A DNA stretch of 64,000 bases from Leptospira wolbachii serovar Codice str. CDC (GCF_000332515.2 NZ_AOGZ02000014.1:1938001-2002000), one strand, 5' to 3'. Positions 1 through 9,404 are shown, counted from the first letter of the stretch. Made by a program: numbers and translations. Notes: generated by a model from the letters alone, not told the origin.

Positions 1-648
<648 letters not shown>

Positions 649-699
649 TCCATAAGTTGTATCTTTATTTCGAGAATTGCTATTATTCTTTTCTTAAAG

Positions 700-1188
700 T
701 TATTTGATTCGGTTGCTAAACTTTCCCCACTTCGGTGGAAATTCTATAAGCGCATCCTTCGGAGAAATTTCACCACGTTCTAACCTTTGGTTGAGAGTGA
801 TTAGTTTATGAAGGTTTCCCATAGAAAAAGAAAATTCTGTAATATCAAAATCGTCCAAACGTACTTTGGCATTTCTACAAAATAGTTTGAGTTCCGATAG
901 AATCAAAGTGACTCTTGCATTGGCATAACGAGCTACAATTTCTTCAAATTCTTCTTCATTAAAAAATTCTTTTTCTAAATCATAATCGAATTCGTGTCGG
1001 ATGAGATCGATAAGCGATAGTCCCAGTTCTTTAGCGACCAACACGACATAATCGAACTTGGATCGGATCCAATCTTCGGATTCCAAGAGTTCTACAGCAG
1101 AACGAGGAATATTCAATTTTTCTGATAATTCGATTCTAGTGAGTTTTCGTCTCTCTTGGTAGTTTCTGAACTGGTTTACTTTTTCCAT
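700..1188 (-). CDS. Xre-like helix-turn-helix protein of unknown role
   Basis: This 162-residue protein has an Xre/Cro-type helix-turn-helix at about residues 8-62: a RRKLTRIELSEKLNIP stretch, then a recognition-helix-like SAVELLESEDW and a third helix ending ELGLSLIDLI. The rest is an acidic helical segment (EKEFFNEEEFEEIVARYA) and a C-terminal part I do not recognise. It probably binds DNA. No target is evident, although a 379-bp gap with dyad symmetry lies directly upstream and autoregulation is possible. It stands alone and converges with fliG. The HTH is visible in sequence; the regulatory role is inference. Confidence 0.7.
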   Translation of the reverse strand: MEKVNQFRNYQERRKLTRIELSEKLNIPRSAVELLESEDWIRSKFDYVVLVAKELGLSLIDLIRHEFDYDLEKEFFNEEEFEEIVARYANARVTLILSELKLFCRNAKVRLDDFDITEFSFSMGNLHKLITLNQRLERGEISPKDALIEFPPKWGKFSNRIK

Positions 1189-1567
1189 GTTTTAAAAAAA
1201 AATTCTAAATTTCCGTTAATAACGGTCTGAAAAGGCTCCAAAAACGTTTTAAACGTTCTGAAGGAATAAGTTTCGCATGGATAGGGTTGACGTTCTCTTC
1301 GAAAGAACTGTTAGGCTCAAATTACGCTAAATTTCCTTTCTGGAGTCCGCCACCGAGGTTAGCCTAGGTGGTGTGCTCGTTTTTTCCAGCCTTTTCTTAT
1401 TTCTTTCCCCCGAATTCCTTTTTTTTCCCCTGTTTTACGATGGAAGGTCCTTGGGTCGCAGGTATTTCCCCTAAGAGCAGAGTGGTTTTCTTTTTAAGAT
1501 AGAATCAGAAAAAATTCTTTCTAATCACTATCAATGTTTACGATGGAATCCGTTAGAAAGGAAACCT
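1189..1567. other. Long intergenic region with an orphan terminator
   Basis: This 379-bp gap separates the divergent Xre-like and GDPD genes. It contains an imperfect dyad around GTTCTCTTCGAAAGAAC (about 1293-1309) and a weak promoter-like TTGACG at 1287-1292. A strong intrinsic terminator pointing in the + direction lies at 1343-1385. Downstream are pyrimidine-rich tracts and then the GDPD leader. No protein-coding reading frame with a ribosome-binding site is seen. The terminator is not explained by either flanking gene, so a small plus-strand RNA is possible. Confidence 0.5.
1343..1385 (+). terminator. Strong intrinsic terminator without an upstream gene
   Basis: The arms GAGTCCGCCACCGAGG and CCTAGGTGGTGTGCTC pair over 16 positions with two mismatches around a TTAG loop (1343-1378). 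A run of six T follows (1380-1385). The T-run on this side only gives a plus-strand direction. The nearest plus-strand gene upstream is fliG, almost 700 bp away and beyond a minus-strand gene. Confidence 0.75.
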
Positions 1568-1570
1568 TTG

Positions 1571-2524
1571 ATGAACAAAACCCAATCTTTTAGAATTAGT
1601 TTATTCTTAGTTTGTATTGTACTTTATTCCACCAATTGTGCCACTGTGGAATCGCCCAATCGTTTGCGTAAGGTGATTGATTTACAAGGACATCGTGGGG
1701 CAAGAGGACTCAAACCAGAAAACACTTGGCCCGCTTTTGAAGAAGCAATCAAGTATAAGATGGTAACCTTGGAGCTTGATACTGTTCTTACCAAGGACAA
1801 ACGAGTGGTCATCCACCATGATTCTGATACCAATCCAGTCATTTGTCAAAATGCAGATGGTACAGAGATTAAAAAAACATCTCTCTACGAACTGACATTA
1901 GCTGAGTTACAATCTTACGACTGTGGATCTAAAAAAAATCCAAACTTTCCAAAGCAGATTCCCGTTCCTGGAACCAAACTTCTTTCTTTGGAAGAATTTT
2001 TTGAAAAGGTATTGGCATCGGAAAAAAAATCGAAAGAAATTTATGAATTCAATATCGAAACAAAATTTCCAGATGATGGATCAGCTCCTGATAGTTTGGT
2101 CAAAGAACATACGGAAAAACTAATCCAAATTATTGAAAAGTATAAAGTAATCGAAAGGTCCACTATTCAATCCTTTGACCTTCGCACCTTAACGGCTTCC
2201 AAATCAAAAAACCCTAAAATCAAAACTAGCGCTTTGTTTGTCCCAACCTACTTCCAAGGTTTTCTAATGACGATTGGGTTAGGGAATGGATATCGAGAAA
2301 CAATTTTATCGGCAGCAAAAGAAAAACAAGCCGATATCATCTCCCCATATTTTTTGTATGTCACACCTCGGTTTGTGAACGAGTCGCATAACAAATCTAT
2401 GTTGGTAATTCCTTGGACAGTGAATACGGACAAAGAAATAAAACGACTAGTATCTTGTGGTGTGGATGGAATTATTTCTGACTATCCAGATTTACTAGAT
2501 TCAGTAGTTCGTAAAAAACCTTAA
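1571..2524 (+). CDS. Glycerophosphodiester phosphodiesterase lipoprotein (GlpQ-like)
   Basis: The enzyme hydrolyses glycerophosphodiesters to glycerol-3-phosphate and an alcohol. A signal peptide ends in a spirochaetal lipobox, STNC, with Cys23 as the predicted lipidation site, so it is probably periplasm-facing. GDPD signatures follow in order: HRGARG at 41-46, PEN at 49-51, the metal-binding ELD at 68-70 and the second histidine pair HH at 82-83. The C-terminal WTVN and GVDGIISDYPD complete the TIM barrel. The ATG at 1571 is preferred over the TTG just before it; GAAAGGAAA lies upstream. Its stop overlaps by 4 bp the stop of the convergent TRL-like gene. Confidence 0.93.
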   Translation: MNKTQSFRISLFLVCIVLYSTNCATVESPNRLRKVIDLQGHRGARGLKPENTWPAFEEAIKYKMVTLELDTVLTKDKRVVIHHDSDTNPVICQNADGTEIKKTSLYELTLAELQSYDCGSKKNPNFPKQIPVPGTKLLSLEEFFEKVLASEKKSKEIYEFNIETKFPDDGSAPDSLVKEHTEKLIQIIEKYKVIERSTIQSFDLRTLTASKSKNPKIKTSALFVPTYFQGFLMTIGLGNGYRETILSAAKEKQADIISPYFLYVTPRFVNESHNKSMLVIPWTVNTDKEIKRLVSCGVDGIISDYPDLLDSVVRKKP

Positions 2525-2871
2525 ATTCCCGAAACCACAGTACAGAGCGAAGAATAGAGAGAGAGGTAGTTTGTTGCCTCTTTTTCAATTCGATAGATAT
2601 CCACAATCCCTCCGGCATTGGCCGCAGAACCAATGCTTGCGTTACCAGATGTAAAAAAGAATCCATAGCGCTTCACACAAGCTTTTCCTTTTTTTAAAGG
2701 GAGTTTGGGGAGATTCCTTTCGGATAGGCCTAAAGAATAGGAAGCATATAAAAGCCCTGTTGGACCCAAACCTTGTGGCTGCCCTAAGTTCACACAACCG
2801 GCTGTAAAACTCCCAACAGAAACCAAAAATCCAAAAGTGAATGAATGCAGAGAAATCAGTTTCGGTTTCAT
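2521..2871 (-). CDS. TRL-like family lipoprotein, downstream copy
   Basis: This is a 116-residue lipoprotein of the TRL-like kind, small proteins common in Leptospira with no established function. The signal peptide ends FTAGC (Cys26). The conserved core is GLGPTGLLYASY, followed by a lysine-rich segment, KRYGFFFTSGNASIGSAANAGG, and IYRIEKEA. The ATG at 2871 is chosen because it overlaps the stop of the preceding gene (ATGA) and opens directly on the signal peptide; a longer reading to 2934 adds no recognisable sequence. It is the last gene of the operon running back to 7208 and is related to the gene just upstream. Confidence 0.8.
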   Translation of the reverse strand: MKPKLISLHSFTFGFLVSVGSFTAGCVNLGQPQGLGPTGLLYASYSLGLSERNLPKLPLKKGKACVKRYGFFFTSGNASIGSAANAGGIVDIYRIEKEATNYLSLYSSLCTVVSGI

Positions 2872-3191
2872 TCGTTTCCTGAGATTTCTACGCAGAGGTT
2901 CGCATAAATGCCGAGGATGGCAAAGGTTGTCCAATTGGTTTCAGTTACATTTTGAATTTTGGATCTGGACTTAAGAAATTCCAAAGAGGCATCGCCGTAG
3001 GAAAGAAGACCTAGGACAGAGTGTACGCAAGAAGTGGCTCTTCGTTTGGAAGTTTCACCAGTTCCAAAAATTCCAATTTTTGTCTTTGTGTATAAAAACC
3101 CCCTAGGGCCAAATCCAGGGGAGGCGCAGTTACAAAAAAACAAACTAGAGATCAAAACTAGTAATGTAAAAAAATTAAAAACTCGATTCAA
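2868..3191 (-). CDS. TRL-like family lipoprotein, upstream copy
   Basis: The 107-residue protein has a hydrophobic leader ending in FFCNC, with Cys22 (or Cys20) the likely lipidation site. The TRL-like core is GFGPRGFLYTKTKIGIFGTG. A segment CVHSVLGLLSYGDASLEF follows, matching CVKRYGFFFTSGNASIGSA in the next gene, so the two look like a diverged tandem duplication (established by eye only). It begins 9 bp after the aminopeptidase stop and overlaps the following gene by 4 bp. Function is unknown; an outer-membrane or periplasmic location is inferred from the lipobox. Confidence 0.8.
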   Translation of the reverse strand: MNRVFNFFTLLVLISSLFFCNCASPGFGPRGFLYTKTKIGIFGTGETSKRRATSCVHSVLGLLSYGDASLEFLKSRSKIQNVTETNWTTFAILGIYANLCVEISGNE

Positions 3192-3200
3192 AGAATTTCC

Positions 3201-5843
3201 TTAGTTGTTAATGAGTTCTTTATGTTTGTTTTTGATTTGGATGCACTTTTTTTCTGAATCAATTTGTTTCAAAAGAGTTTTTTTGACAGGTGCGGGAAGC
3301 CTTGGATGGTTACCGGTAAACTTCTTTAAAATAAGTAGTGTTTCATCAGTGCAAAAATCGGGTGCCAAACTTTTGGCAAATGCATCCAAATAGTTTTCAT
3401 CTTCACCTCTATTGAATCTATCAAGTGCATCAAAATACGTATCTAAAAAACTCAATTGGATGTCTTTTTGGTGTTCGGGGAATAAAGAGTAGGAAACCAC
3501 TCGTAGAGTTGAGGATGAGAATTTACTAGACTTCGGATTCAAAAGAATTTGAATCCATTTTTCTTTTACGGAGCGATTGGGTTCTGCCCCTTCGGCCGCC
3601 AAACTGGAGTTCACTCCTCGGCTAGAAGGATCTACTTTTTTCTCTCGATCGATGATGGATTGGATTTGGGTTCTATCTTTTTCTACGGAACTGAGTTTTA
3701 CAATGAGACTCCATCGTAGATCCTGGTCGATTTTCAATCCGGGGATAGAGAGTTTATTCTCCAAAAAGTCGTATAAGCGTTTTTTCGCAGTCGTTGTATA
3801 AGTAGAATCAATTAGCGAGATAAACAAATACCTTTGTTCATCACTTCCCGGTTTTGCTTTGTTTAGTTCTTCCCATAAAAAACTTTGTAAAGCATCGAAG
3901 TCACGAATTCGTTTCTCTTCGGGAAACCAAAAACGACTGGTTACGTAAGTAGAACCGTTGTCGCCAGACAAACGAGATAAAATCCAACGTCTGTTTTTCG
4001 TATCTGATTCTTTTGGATAAAGACGGACGGCAGTGTCTTTGAATTCATCAAACGTAATATTTGCAAGTTGCACTTGTCTAAAGTAATCAGTCCACAAAAT
4101 GAGTTTTCGCATGGGATCTGTATCAAATTCTAAAACATATTCCAAATTTTCTTTGTTAGGTTCTGTCCATTTCCAAATGGCAAAGTCATGATCTTCTGCA
4201 TTGATAAAACTATAATCGGGACAAGATTTTACAGGAAAAATGGCATTGGTAGAGCGACCGGAATAAATCACTGGAACTTCTTGAAAGGAGAGTTGTTTGT
4301 TTGGTTTATCAAAAAAGTAAAGTCCGAGTATAGTTTTATGGTCTCTGAGTTTGTTTTCTAAACCAGGAGCTGATTGGACAATTTTCCAATAGAACTGGTT
4401 ATCAGCACAAAGTGTTGTTAACTCTACTTGGTTTGTTCCTTTGGTTTCCAACCAATCTTTGGACCATTTTTTCATGGGAAACCCACTGGCAAATTCCAGC
4501 TCTTTTAAAAAGTCAGTGAGTGTAGAATTCGAATAGGAATACTTACGAAGGTAATTTTGAACTCCTCTTTGGAAGGCATCTTCTCCTATAAAGTAAACCA
4601 ATTGTTTGAGAACTGATGCGCCTTTGCCATAGGTGATTCCATCAAATTGGGTGAAGGCTTCTTCTGTATCGGATACTTTTGCTTCTACGGGATGGTTCGT
4701 AATATAACTATCTTCTTCATAAGCCCATTGTTTCATTTTTTCAAAAAAACTAATCCAAGTTTCTTTGAATTCGGAATTTTTTGCTTGGGCTAAACTTGCC
4801 ATATAGGTTGCAAAACTTTCATTGAGCCAAAGTCCATTCCACCATCGCATGGTGACCAAGTTCCCAAACCACATATGTGCGATTTCATGTAAAACTACAT
4901 CCGAAAGGTTTTCTCTTTGAGATCTTGTCATAGGAGCACGAGAAACAAATCGTTCAGAAAAAGTAACAGCGGCTACATTTTCCATTGCTCCAAAATTAAA
5001 CTCAGGTACAATGATTTGATCGTATTTTAGGAATGGATAAGGAATTCCAAAATAAGAATTAAAAAAAGCAAAACCTTCTTTAGTAAAGGTAAACCAGTCT
5101 TTGGGATCTACATATTTAGCGAGTGACTTTCGAACAAAGAGTCGTAAAGGAATAGATTCAAATTGATCTTCCCAAACTTGGTACGGGCCGGCGTGCAAAG
5201 AAAAAACATAAGTGGCGATCTTTGCAGATTCAGGGAACGAATAAGAAATTTCGTCTGGGTTTGTTCCTTTGGATTGGACTTCAGGAAGGGTTGCCGAAAT
5301 GACCTTCCAATTTTTGGGAACTGTAGTATTCAGTCGGAAGGTAGCTTTTAAGTCGGGTTGGTCAAAACATGGGAACATTTTGTTCGCATGGAAGGCTTCA
5401 AACTGAGAATAAAGATACACCTCTTTATCATCTGGATCGGTAAACTTGTGAAGTCCGTTTCCCGTTTTGGCATAAGGGGTTTCAAACAAAACAGTGAGAG
5501 TATTATTTCCAATCATCAAACTGTTTGCTGGAAGTTGGATGTGGCCGTTTTTGTAAGGAAGGTTGGTTAAATCTTCTTCATTAAGAATGATGGATTTGAT
5601 TTTTCCTTCATAATAATCCAAACGTAGGTCTTTCAGTTTTTTCCCAAAAAATCGAATTTTGACCTTTCCTTCGAATGAATCTTTTGGACTCAGATGGACA
5701 TCTAGTTCATAATGAATGTCTTCTAAAATTTCAAATCGACTTTCAGCCTCACCTTGTGTTAGGTGGTAAACTGGTTTTTTCAGACGGCAATCCAAAACCA
5801 AAACGATAGAAAGTAGGGAAAGAATTTGTAAGATTTGTTTCAT
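3201..5843 (-). CDS. pepN: M1 family aminopeptidase N-like lipoprotein
   Basis: This is a zinc aminopeptidase that removes N-terminal residues from peptides. The exopeptidase signature GAMEN is at about residue 285. The zinc site HEIAH plus NESFA is at about 317-340, with WFGNLVTMRWWNGLWLNE between them, so the catalytic set is complete. Its 880 residues fit a full M1 enzyme with a C-terminal helical domain. Unlike cytosolic PepN it opens with a signal peptide ending VLDC (Cys19), so it is a predicted lipoprotein acting outside the cytoplasm, perhaps in peptide nutrition. It starts 15 bp after the amidase gene and is followed by two TRL-like genes. The exact substrate range is not visible. 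Confidence 0.93.
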   Translation of the reverse strand: MKQILQILSLLSIVLVLDCRLKKPVYHLTQGEAESRFEILEDIHYELDVHLSPKDSFEGKVKIRFFGKKLKDLRLDYYEGKIKSIILNEEDLTNLPYKNGHIQLPANSLMIGNNTLTVLFETPYAKTGNGLHKFTDPDDKEVYLYSQFEAFHANKMFPCFDQPDLKATFRLNTTVPKNWKVISATLPEVQSKGTNPDEISYSFPESAKIATYVFSLHAGPYQVWEDQFESIPLRLFVRKSLAKYVDPKDWFTFTKEGFAFFNSYFGIPYPFLKYDQIIVPEFNFGAMENVAAVTFSERFVSRAPMTRSQRENLSDVVLHEIAHMWFGNLVTMRWWNGLWLNESFATYMASLAQAKNSEFKETWISFFEKMKQWAYEEDSYITNHPVEAKVSDTEEAFTQFDGITYGKGASVLKQLVYFIGEDAFQRGVQNYLRKYSYSNSTLTDFLKELEFASGFPMKKWSKDWLETKGTNQVELTTLCADNQFYWKIVQSAPGLENKLRDHKTILGLYFFDKPNKQLSFQEVPVIYSGRSTNAIFPVKSCPDYSFINAEDHDFAIWKWTEPNKENLEYVLEFDTDPMRKLILWTDYFRQVQLANITFDEFKDTAVRLYPKESDTKNRRWILSRLSGDNGSTYVTSRFWFPEEKRIRDFDALQSFLWEELNKAKPGSDEQRYLFISLIDSTYTTTAKKRLYDFLENKLSIPGLKIDQDLRWSLIVKLSSVEKDRTQIQSIIDREKKVDPSSRGVNSSLAAEGAEPNRSVKEKWIQILLNPKSSKFSSSTLRVVSYSLFPEHQKDIQLSFLDTYFDALDRFNRGEDENYLDAFAKSLAPDFCTDETLLILKKFTGNHPRLPAPVKKTLLKQIDSEKKCIQIKNKHKELINN

Positions 5844-5858
5844 AGAGGCTCCGTCTCG

Positions 5859-7208
5859 TTATGGTTGAAAGTTACGATATAAAATGGCCCAGTCGATGGA
5901 CTTTCGATTTTTCCATTCTGGTTCGCTATAGTATTTGCCACCAATGGAATTTAGGATCATTTCCATATAATCTTCCCCTGGATCAAAGTCTTTTGCGTTT
6001 AAGAAAATGGAACCACCCCATTTTTTTTTGGCTTGGGTATGGCTAAAGACACCTACTAAATCTTCGACTTTTTCATTAGAAAGGGGAATCTTATATTTGG
6101 ATGTGAGTTCTGTCACAAGTTCTTTGACAGTTTGGATTTGGTCTGGTTGTTTTAAAAGTTCTTCTGTGTCTTTGGCCACAATTTCAATTTGGATACAATT
6201 GTCGTTAGTGCCAGTAGCAGCAGCAGCCCTGTCTTCTAAAACATCCACCAGTTGGTAGGCCTTTCCATTATTGTCTACCATGATGGATGCAGTTAGATTT
6301 CTTGCCTCAAGTGTACGCAGGGATTTAAAATATTCGGAAATGGCAGTATAGTGCAAAACCACACAACTGGGTTTTATTTTTCCTCGGAACAAATATTTGA
6401 CTCTGTATTCTTCGGGAGGGAAACCTTTCTCATCTTTTTCAATTTTTGATATGTTGATCTTTTCTGCTTTTGTGATCCCTCGGCCATTAGTGGGTTTGAA
6501 GGTTTCTTTTAGAATTTCTTTGTTTTCTTTTTTTAAGACCCAACCTGTGACAAAACGATCTTTCCAATCATCTTCTTCAAAAAATTTTCCATCAATTTCT
6601 GAAAGGATTTGTTTTAGGGCTAGTTCACTTCCGCAAGGTGAAAAATCTACAAAACCACCAAATCTTCGTTTGGTTTGATTGTGAGTGAAAACTCCTCGTT
6701 TGGAAATGACATCATAATTGGATTTAGGGATATCAAGTTCCTCTGCCAGATAGGAAATCATTCGGTTCAAAGCACCGCGTTGTTTGCGGTTGTTATACAG
6801 AGTTTCTTGAGTGCCTTCGTATACAATATGAATGGATTCTAAATCAATGCCAGGGGCAGCCGACCATTCATGATTTAAAAAATTGGGATCTCCGAAAATA
6901 ATTCCTTCTGAGTCCACATAGACGTGGAACATAAATTGGTTGTCCACAGAAAGTTTAAGGAAGTCAGGGAGCTTTCTTTTTCCTGAGTTGTGAAGGATGA
7001 TGGCAGAGATTGATTTTGGATCTCTCTGTTTGGAAAGTAAGTTCCATTTTACATTCTTAATCGACTCTAGTTCGCTATAAGATACCAAACCTTCGATGCG
7101 AATGGAAGGATAGTCAGGTGCCTTTCGAAAAATGCCAATACATCCAGTGGAAATAAGGAAAATGAGTGATAATTTTACAAGATTCTGACACAATGGGTTC
7201 AAAATCAT
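5859..7208 (-). CDS. Lipoprotein with two tandem N-acetylmuramoyl-L-alanine amidase (Amidase_2) domains
   Basis: Amidase_2 enzymes cut the bond between MurNAc and L-Ala in peptidoglycan. Two copies lie in tandem. The first has ILHNS and FTHNQTKRRFGG, followed by a cysteine in FSPCGSE. The second has VLHYTA, FSHTQAKKKWGG and DFDPGED. The two His and the final Cys or Asp match the zinc ligands of the family. The second copy has the glutamate of IQIEI; the first has valine there, so it may be less active or only bind. The ATG at 7208 gives a clean lipoprotein signal, ISTGC (Cys23). A start at 7283 would overlap the divergent gene. It is first in an operon with pepN. Confidence 0.82.
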   Translation of the reverse strand: MILNPLCQNLVKLSLIFLISTGCIGIFRKAPDYPSIRIEGLVSYSELESIKNVKWNLLSKQRDPKSISAIILHNSGKRKLPDFLKLSVDNQFMFHVYVDSEGIIFGDPNFLNHEWSAAPGIDLESIHIVYEGTQETLYNNRKQRGALNRMISYLAEELDIPKSNYDVISKRGVFTHNQTKRRFGGFVDFSPCGSELALKQILSEIDGKFFEEDDWKDRFVTGWVLKKENKEILKETFKPTNGRGITKAEKINISKIEKDEKGFPPEEYRVKYLFRGKIKPSCVVLHYTAISEYFKSLRTLEARNLTASIMVDNNGKAYQLVDVLEDRAAAATGTNDNCIQIEIVAKDTEELLKQPDQIQTVKELVTELTSKYKIPLSNEKVEDLVGVFSHTQAKKKWGGSIFLNAKDFDPGEDYMEMILNSIGGKYYSEPEWKNRKSIDWAILYRNFQP

Positions 7209-7224
7209 AGCAAGGAAAAGAGAT

Positions 7225-7731
7225 TTGGAGCCGTATACACCCTTTACTCTATCGCGAAATCGTTTCTTAAAATTTTCTCTCAAATGTTTTGCCCTAACCG
7301 CAGTTTCGATTCATGGAGTGAATTGTGGTCCTGGTCTGAACACTCCGGCCCTCAGGGGGATTTCACCAGAACAATACCACAGTTTTCGTAGCTTACAAGA
7401 AGTCTTCCTCCAAGACAACCCCATTCCGAATTTTGATCTAGGATTGGCATTGGACCAGTATGTATATGGACATCCGTATCCGATCGAAACTGAAAGCGTT
7501 TTACAACTGTTAGCTAGTGTTCCTTCTTCAATTTTAGCAGCAATGGCTCTTGATTTTTCTTTCACTCCAATTGTAAAACTTCCCATGGAAGAGAGAATCA
7601 AACGATTGCAAGAGTGGAAACATTCTTCTCTCGGTATCAAACGTGGTGTTTATGCCATCCTTAGGCAAATTTCATTTTTCCTTTTAAGTTCTGACAAAGA
7701 TTACCAAAAATTTGTCGGTTATATCCAATAA
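7225..7731 (+). CDS. Small exported protein, possible gluconate 2-dehydrogenase subunit 3-like partner of the GMC oxidoreductase
   Basis: The 168-residue protein has an N-terminal export signal (RNRFLKFSLKCFALTAVSIHG) ending at VNC, a possible lipobox. It lacks a true twin-arginine pair. The helical remainder (PEQYHSFRSLQEVFL, LALDQYVYG, PMEERIKRLQEW) recalls the small subunit that accompanies membrane-bound GMC or gluconate dehydrogenases; this match is by eye and weak. The TTG start is supported by AAGGA at 7212-7216. The gene ends 12 bp before the GMC gene, which supports a shared complex. Its start lies only 16 bp from the divergent amidase start. Confidence 0.6.
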   Translation: MEPYTPFTLSRNRFLKFSLKCFALTAVSIHGVNCGPGLNTPALRGISPEQYHSFRSLQEVFLQDNPIPNFDLGLALDQYVYGHPYPIETESVLQLLASVPSSILAAMALDFSFTPIVKLPMEERIKRLQEWKHSSLGIKRGVYAILRQISFFLLSSDKDYQKFVGYIQ

Positions 7732-7743
7732 GGCGGACTAGAT

Positions 7744-9351
7744 ATGGGAATTCCTATTTTTAACCAAAAAATCATTACTCCAAAAAAACATTCAGAAATT
7801 ATCAAAGAAAACAAAATCCAAAACGGAAAGTGGGAACTGAGTGCCGATGTTGTTGTCATTGGATCTGGTGCGGGCGGTGCCGTGGCTGCAAGTGAACTAG
7901 CACGGAACGGTTGGAAGGTGGTCCTCATTGAAGAGGGGAGTTACTTCACTCCAGCACAATTCAATTCTGATGAATTCATTTCGCAAGCAAGACTCTATCG
8001 AGATGCTGGCTTTATTGTTACGGAAGAACAAACATTATCTATTTTGCAAGGAAAGTCCATCGGTGGATCCACAACGGTAAACTGGCAAACATCATTATAT
8101 CCTCCAGATTACGTAACAACGGAATGGAGTGAACGATTTGGGTGGCAAGGGTATTCAAGAGAAGAAATGGATTCCTTTGTTTCCGAAGTACATGAAAGAT
8201 TAGGTGTTCATGAAGTTCCTGATAATCTAGTCAATGCGAACAATAATGTCCTTCGTGTTGGTGGAAAAAAAATTGGACTCACTCCACAGGTCCTTCGAAA
8301 CAATAACCGTGGTTGTATTGGTCTTGGTCGGTGTGGCCTTGGTTGTCCTATCAACGCAAAACAATCGGCTTTTTTGACTTGGATTCCTGATGCGATTGAA
8401 GCCGGCGCCATAGTTGTTTCCAATATGCGAGCAGCAAAAATCAAAGAGGGAAAAATCAAAACTGTCATTGCAGAGTTTACACCAGATGCTTATGAAACTG
8501 CTCCTTCAGAAGTGATCGAAATTATGGAAATCCAAGCACCGGTTGTGATTGTAAGCGCTGGTGCCATTGAAGGCCCTGCACTCTTACAAAGGAGTGGGAT
8601 TGGAAATGGATGGGTGGGTAGAAATTTAAAAGTCCATCCTACATCCACTATCTTTGGTAAGTTCGATTCGGAAATCAAAATGTTCCATGGTCCCCCGCAG
8701 TCTATCGTGATCAAGGATGGTCACAACCAAAATGGGACTGGTTATGGTTTCTGGTTGGAAGCAGCTCCTTACAGACCTACCCTTGCTTCTTCGCTGGTTC
8801 CTTTTTACGGCAAACAACAGTTTGATGTCATGAAAGATTACACCAAATACAATGCAGGGATTGTTCTTGTGCGTGATGGTGCCGATGGGGAAGCCAATGC
8901 GAGTGTGAAGTATAGTTTAGGAAGACGAAAGGTCTATTTTGAACTAACACCTACAGACGGTCTCAATATGCTGCGAGGATTGAAGGCCCTGGCAGAAGTG
9001 ACAGTGGCGGCAGGTGCGAAGGAACTCATCTTTCCTTTCACAAGATTTACAGAGCCTTACAAAGTGACTGGAAACGACAACTTTGATTGGATTTTGAAAG
9101 AAAGTATAAGACCGGGGGACCTAACTGTTGGTTCTGCGCATCCGCATGGATCCATTCAGTCAGCAAATGATCCAGAAAAAGGCGCAGTTGATTTAAATTT
9201 GGAAATTTATGGCCATAAAAACATATTTGTCATGGATGCCTCAGTTTACCCTACGGGATTATCGGTGAACCCACAAATAACGACTATGAGTATCGTTCTC
9301 AGAGCCTCTAGAAATTTGGCCGCACAAAAAGAAGAAAGAACGAAGATCTAA
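7744..9351 (+). CDS. GMC family FAD-dependent oxidoreductase
   Basis: Members of the glucose-methanol-choline family oxidise alcohols or sugars with FAD. The dinucleotide-binding fold VVVIGSGAGGAVAASELA lies at about residues 33-50 and ends with the acidic IEEG. GKSIGGSTTVNWQ (about 102-114) is the second flavin motif. The C-terminal active-site pair is visible as HPHG and SVNPQIT. A cysteine-rich stretch, GCIGLGRCGLGCPINAKQ, at about 195-212 is a feature of the bacterial long-chain alcohol and gluconate dehydrogenase-like branch. There is no signal peptide; export with the 7225 protein as partner is possible. The substrate cannot be told. SD-like GGCGGA precedes the start. Confidence 0.88.
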   Translation: MGIPIFNQKIITPKKHSEIIKENKIQNGKWELSADVVVIGSGAGGAVAASELARNGWKVVLIEEGSYFTPAQFNSDEFISQARLYRDAGFIVTEEQTLSILQGKSIGGSTTVNWQTSLYPPDYVTTEWSERFGWQGYSREEMDSFVSEVHERLGVHEVPDNLVNANNNVLRVGGKKIGLTPQVLRNNNRGCIGLGRCGLGCPINAKQSAFLTWIPDAIEAGAIVVSNMRAAKIKEGKIKTVIAEFTPDAYETAPSEVIEIMEIQAPVVIVSAGAIEGPALLQRSGIGNGWVGRNLKVHPTSTIFGKFDSEIKMFHGPPQSIVIKDGHNQNGTGYGFWLEAAPYRPTLASSLVPFYGKQQFDVMKDYTKYNAGIVLVRDGADGEANASVKYSLGRRKVYFELTPTDGLNMLRGLKALAEVTVAAGAKELIFPFTRFTEPYKVTGNDNFDWILKESIRPGDLTVGSAHPHGSIQSANDPEKGAVDLNLEIYGHKNIFVMDASVYPTGLSVNPQITTMSIVLRASRNLAAQKEERTKI

Positions 9352-9404
9352 CTTTTTTCCAAAAATCCCTTTCATTCCCATGGGTTCCAACTAGTTTGGA
9401 ATCC

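Noticed and set aside
1440..1502. 20-codon frame starting MEGPWVAG in the gap before the GDPD gene
   Set aside because: No ribosome-binding site, no signal pattern and pyrimidine-rich surroundings.
7208..7283. Longer amidase start at 7283
   Set aside because: It would add a basic, non-signal segment before the lipoprotein leader and overlap the divergent gene that starts at 7225.
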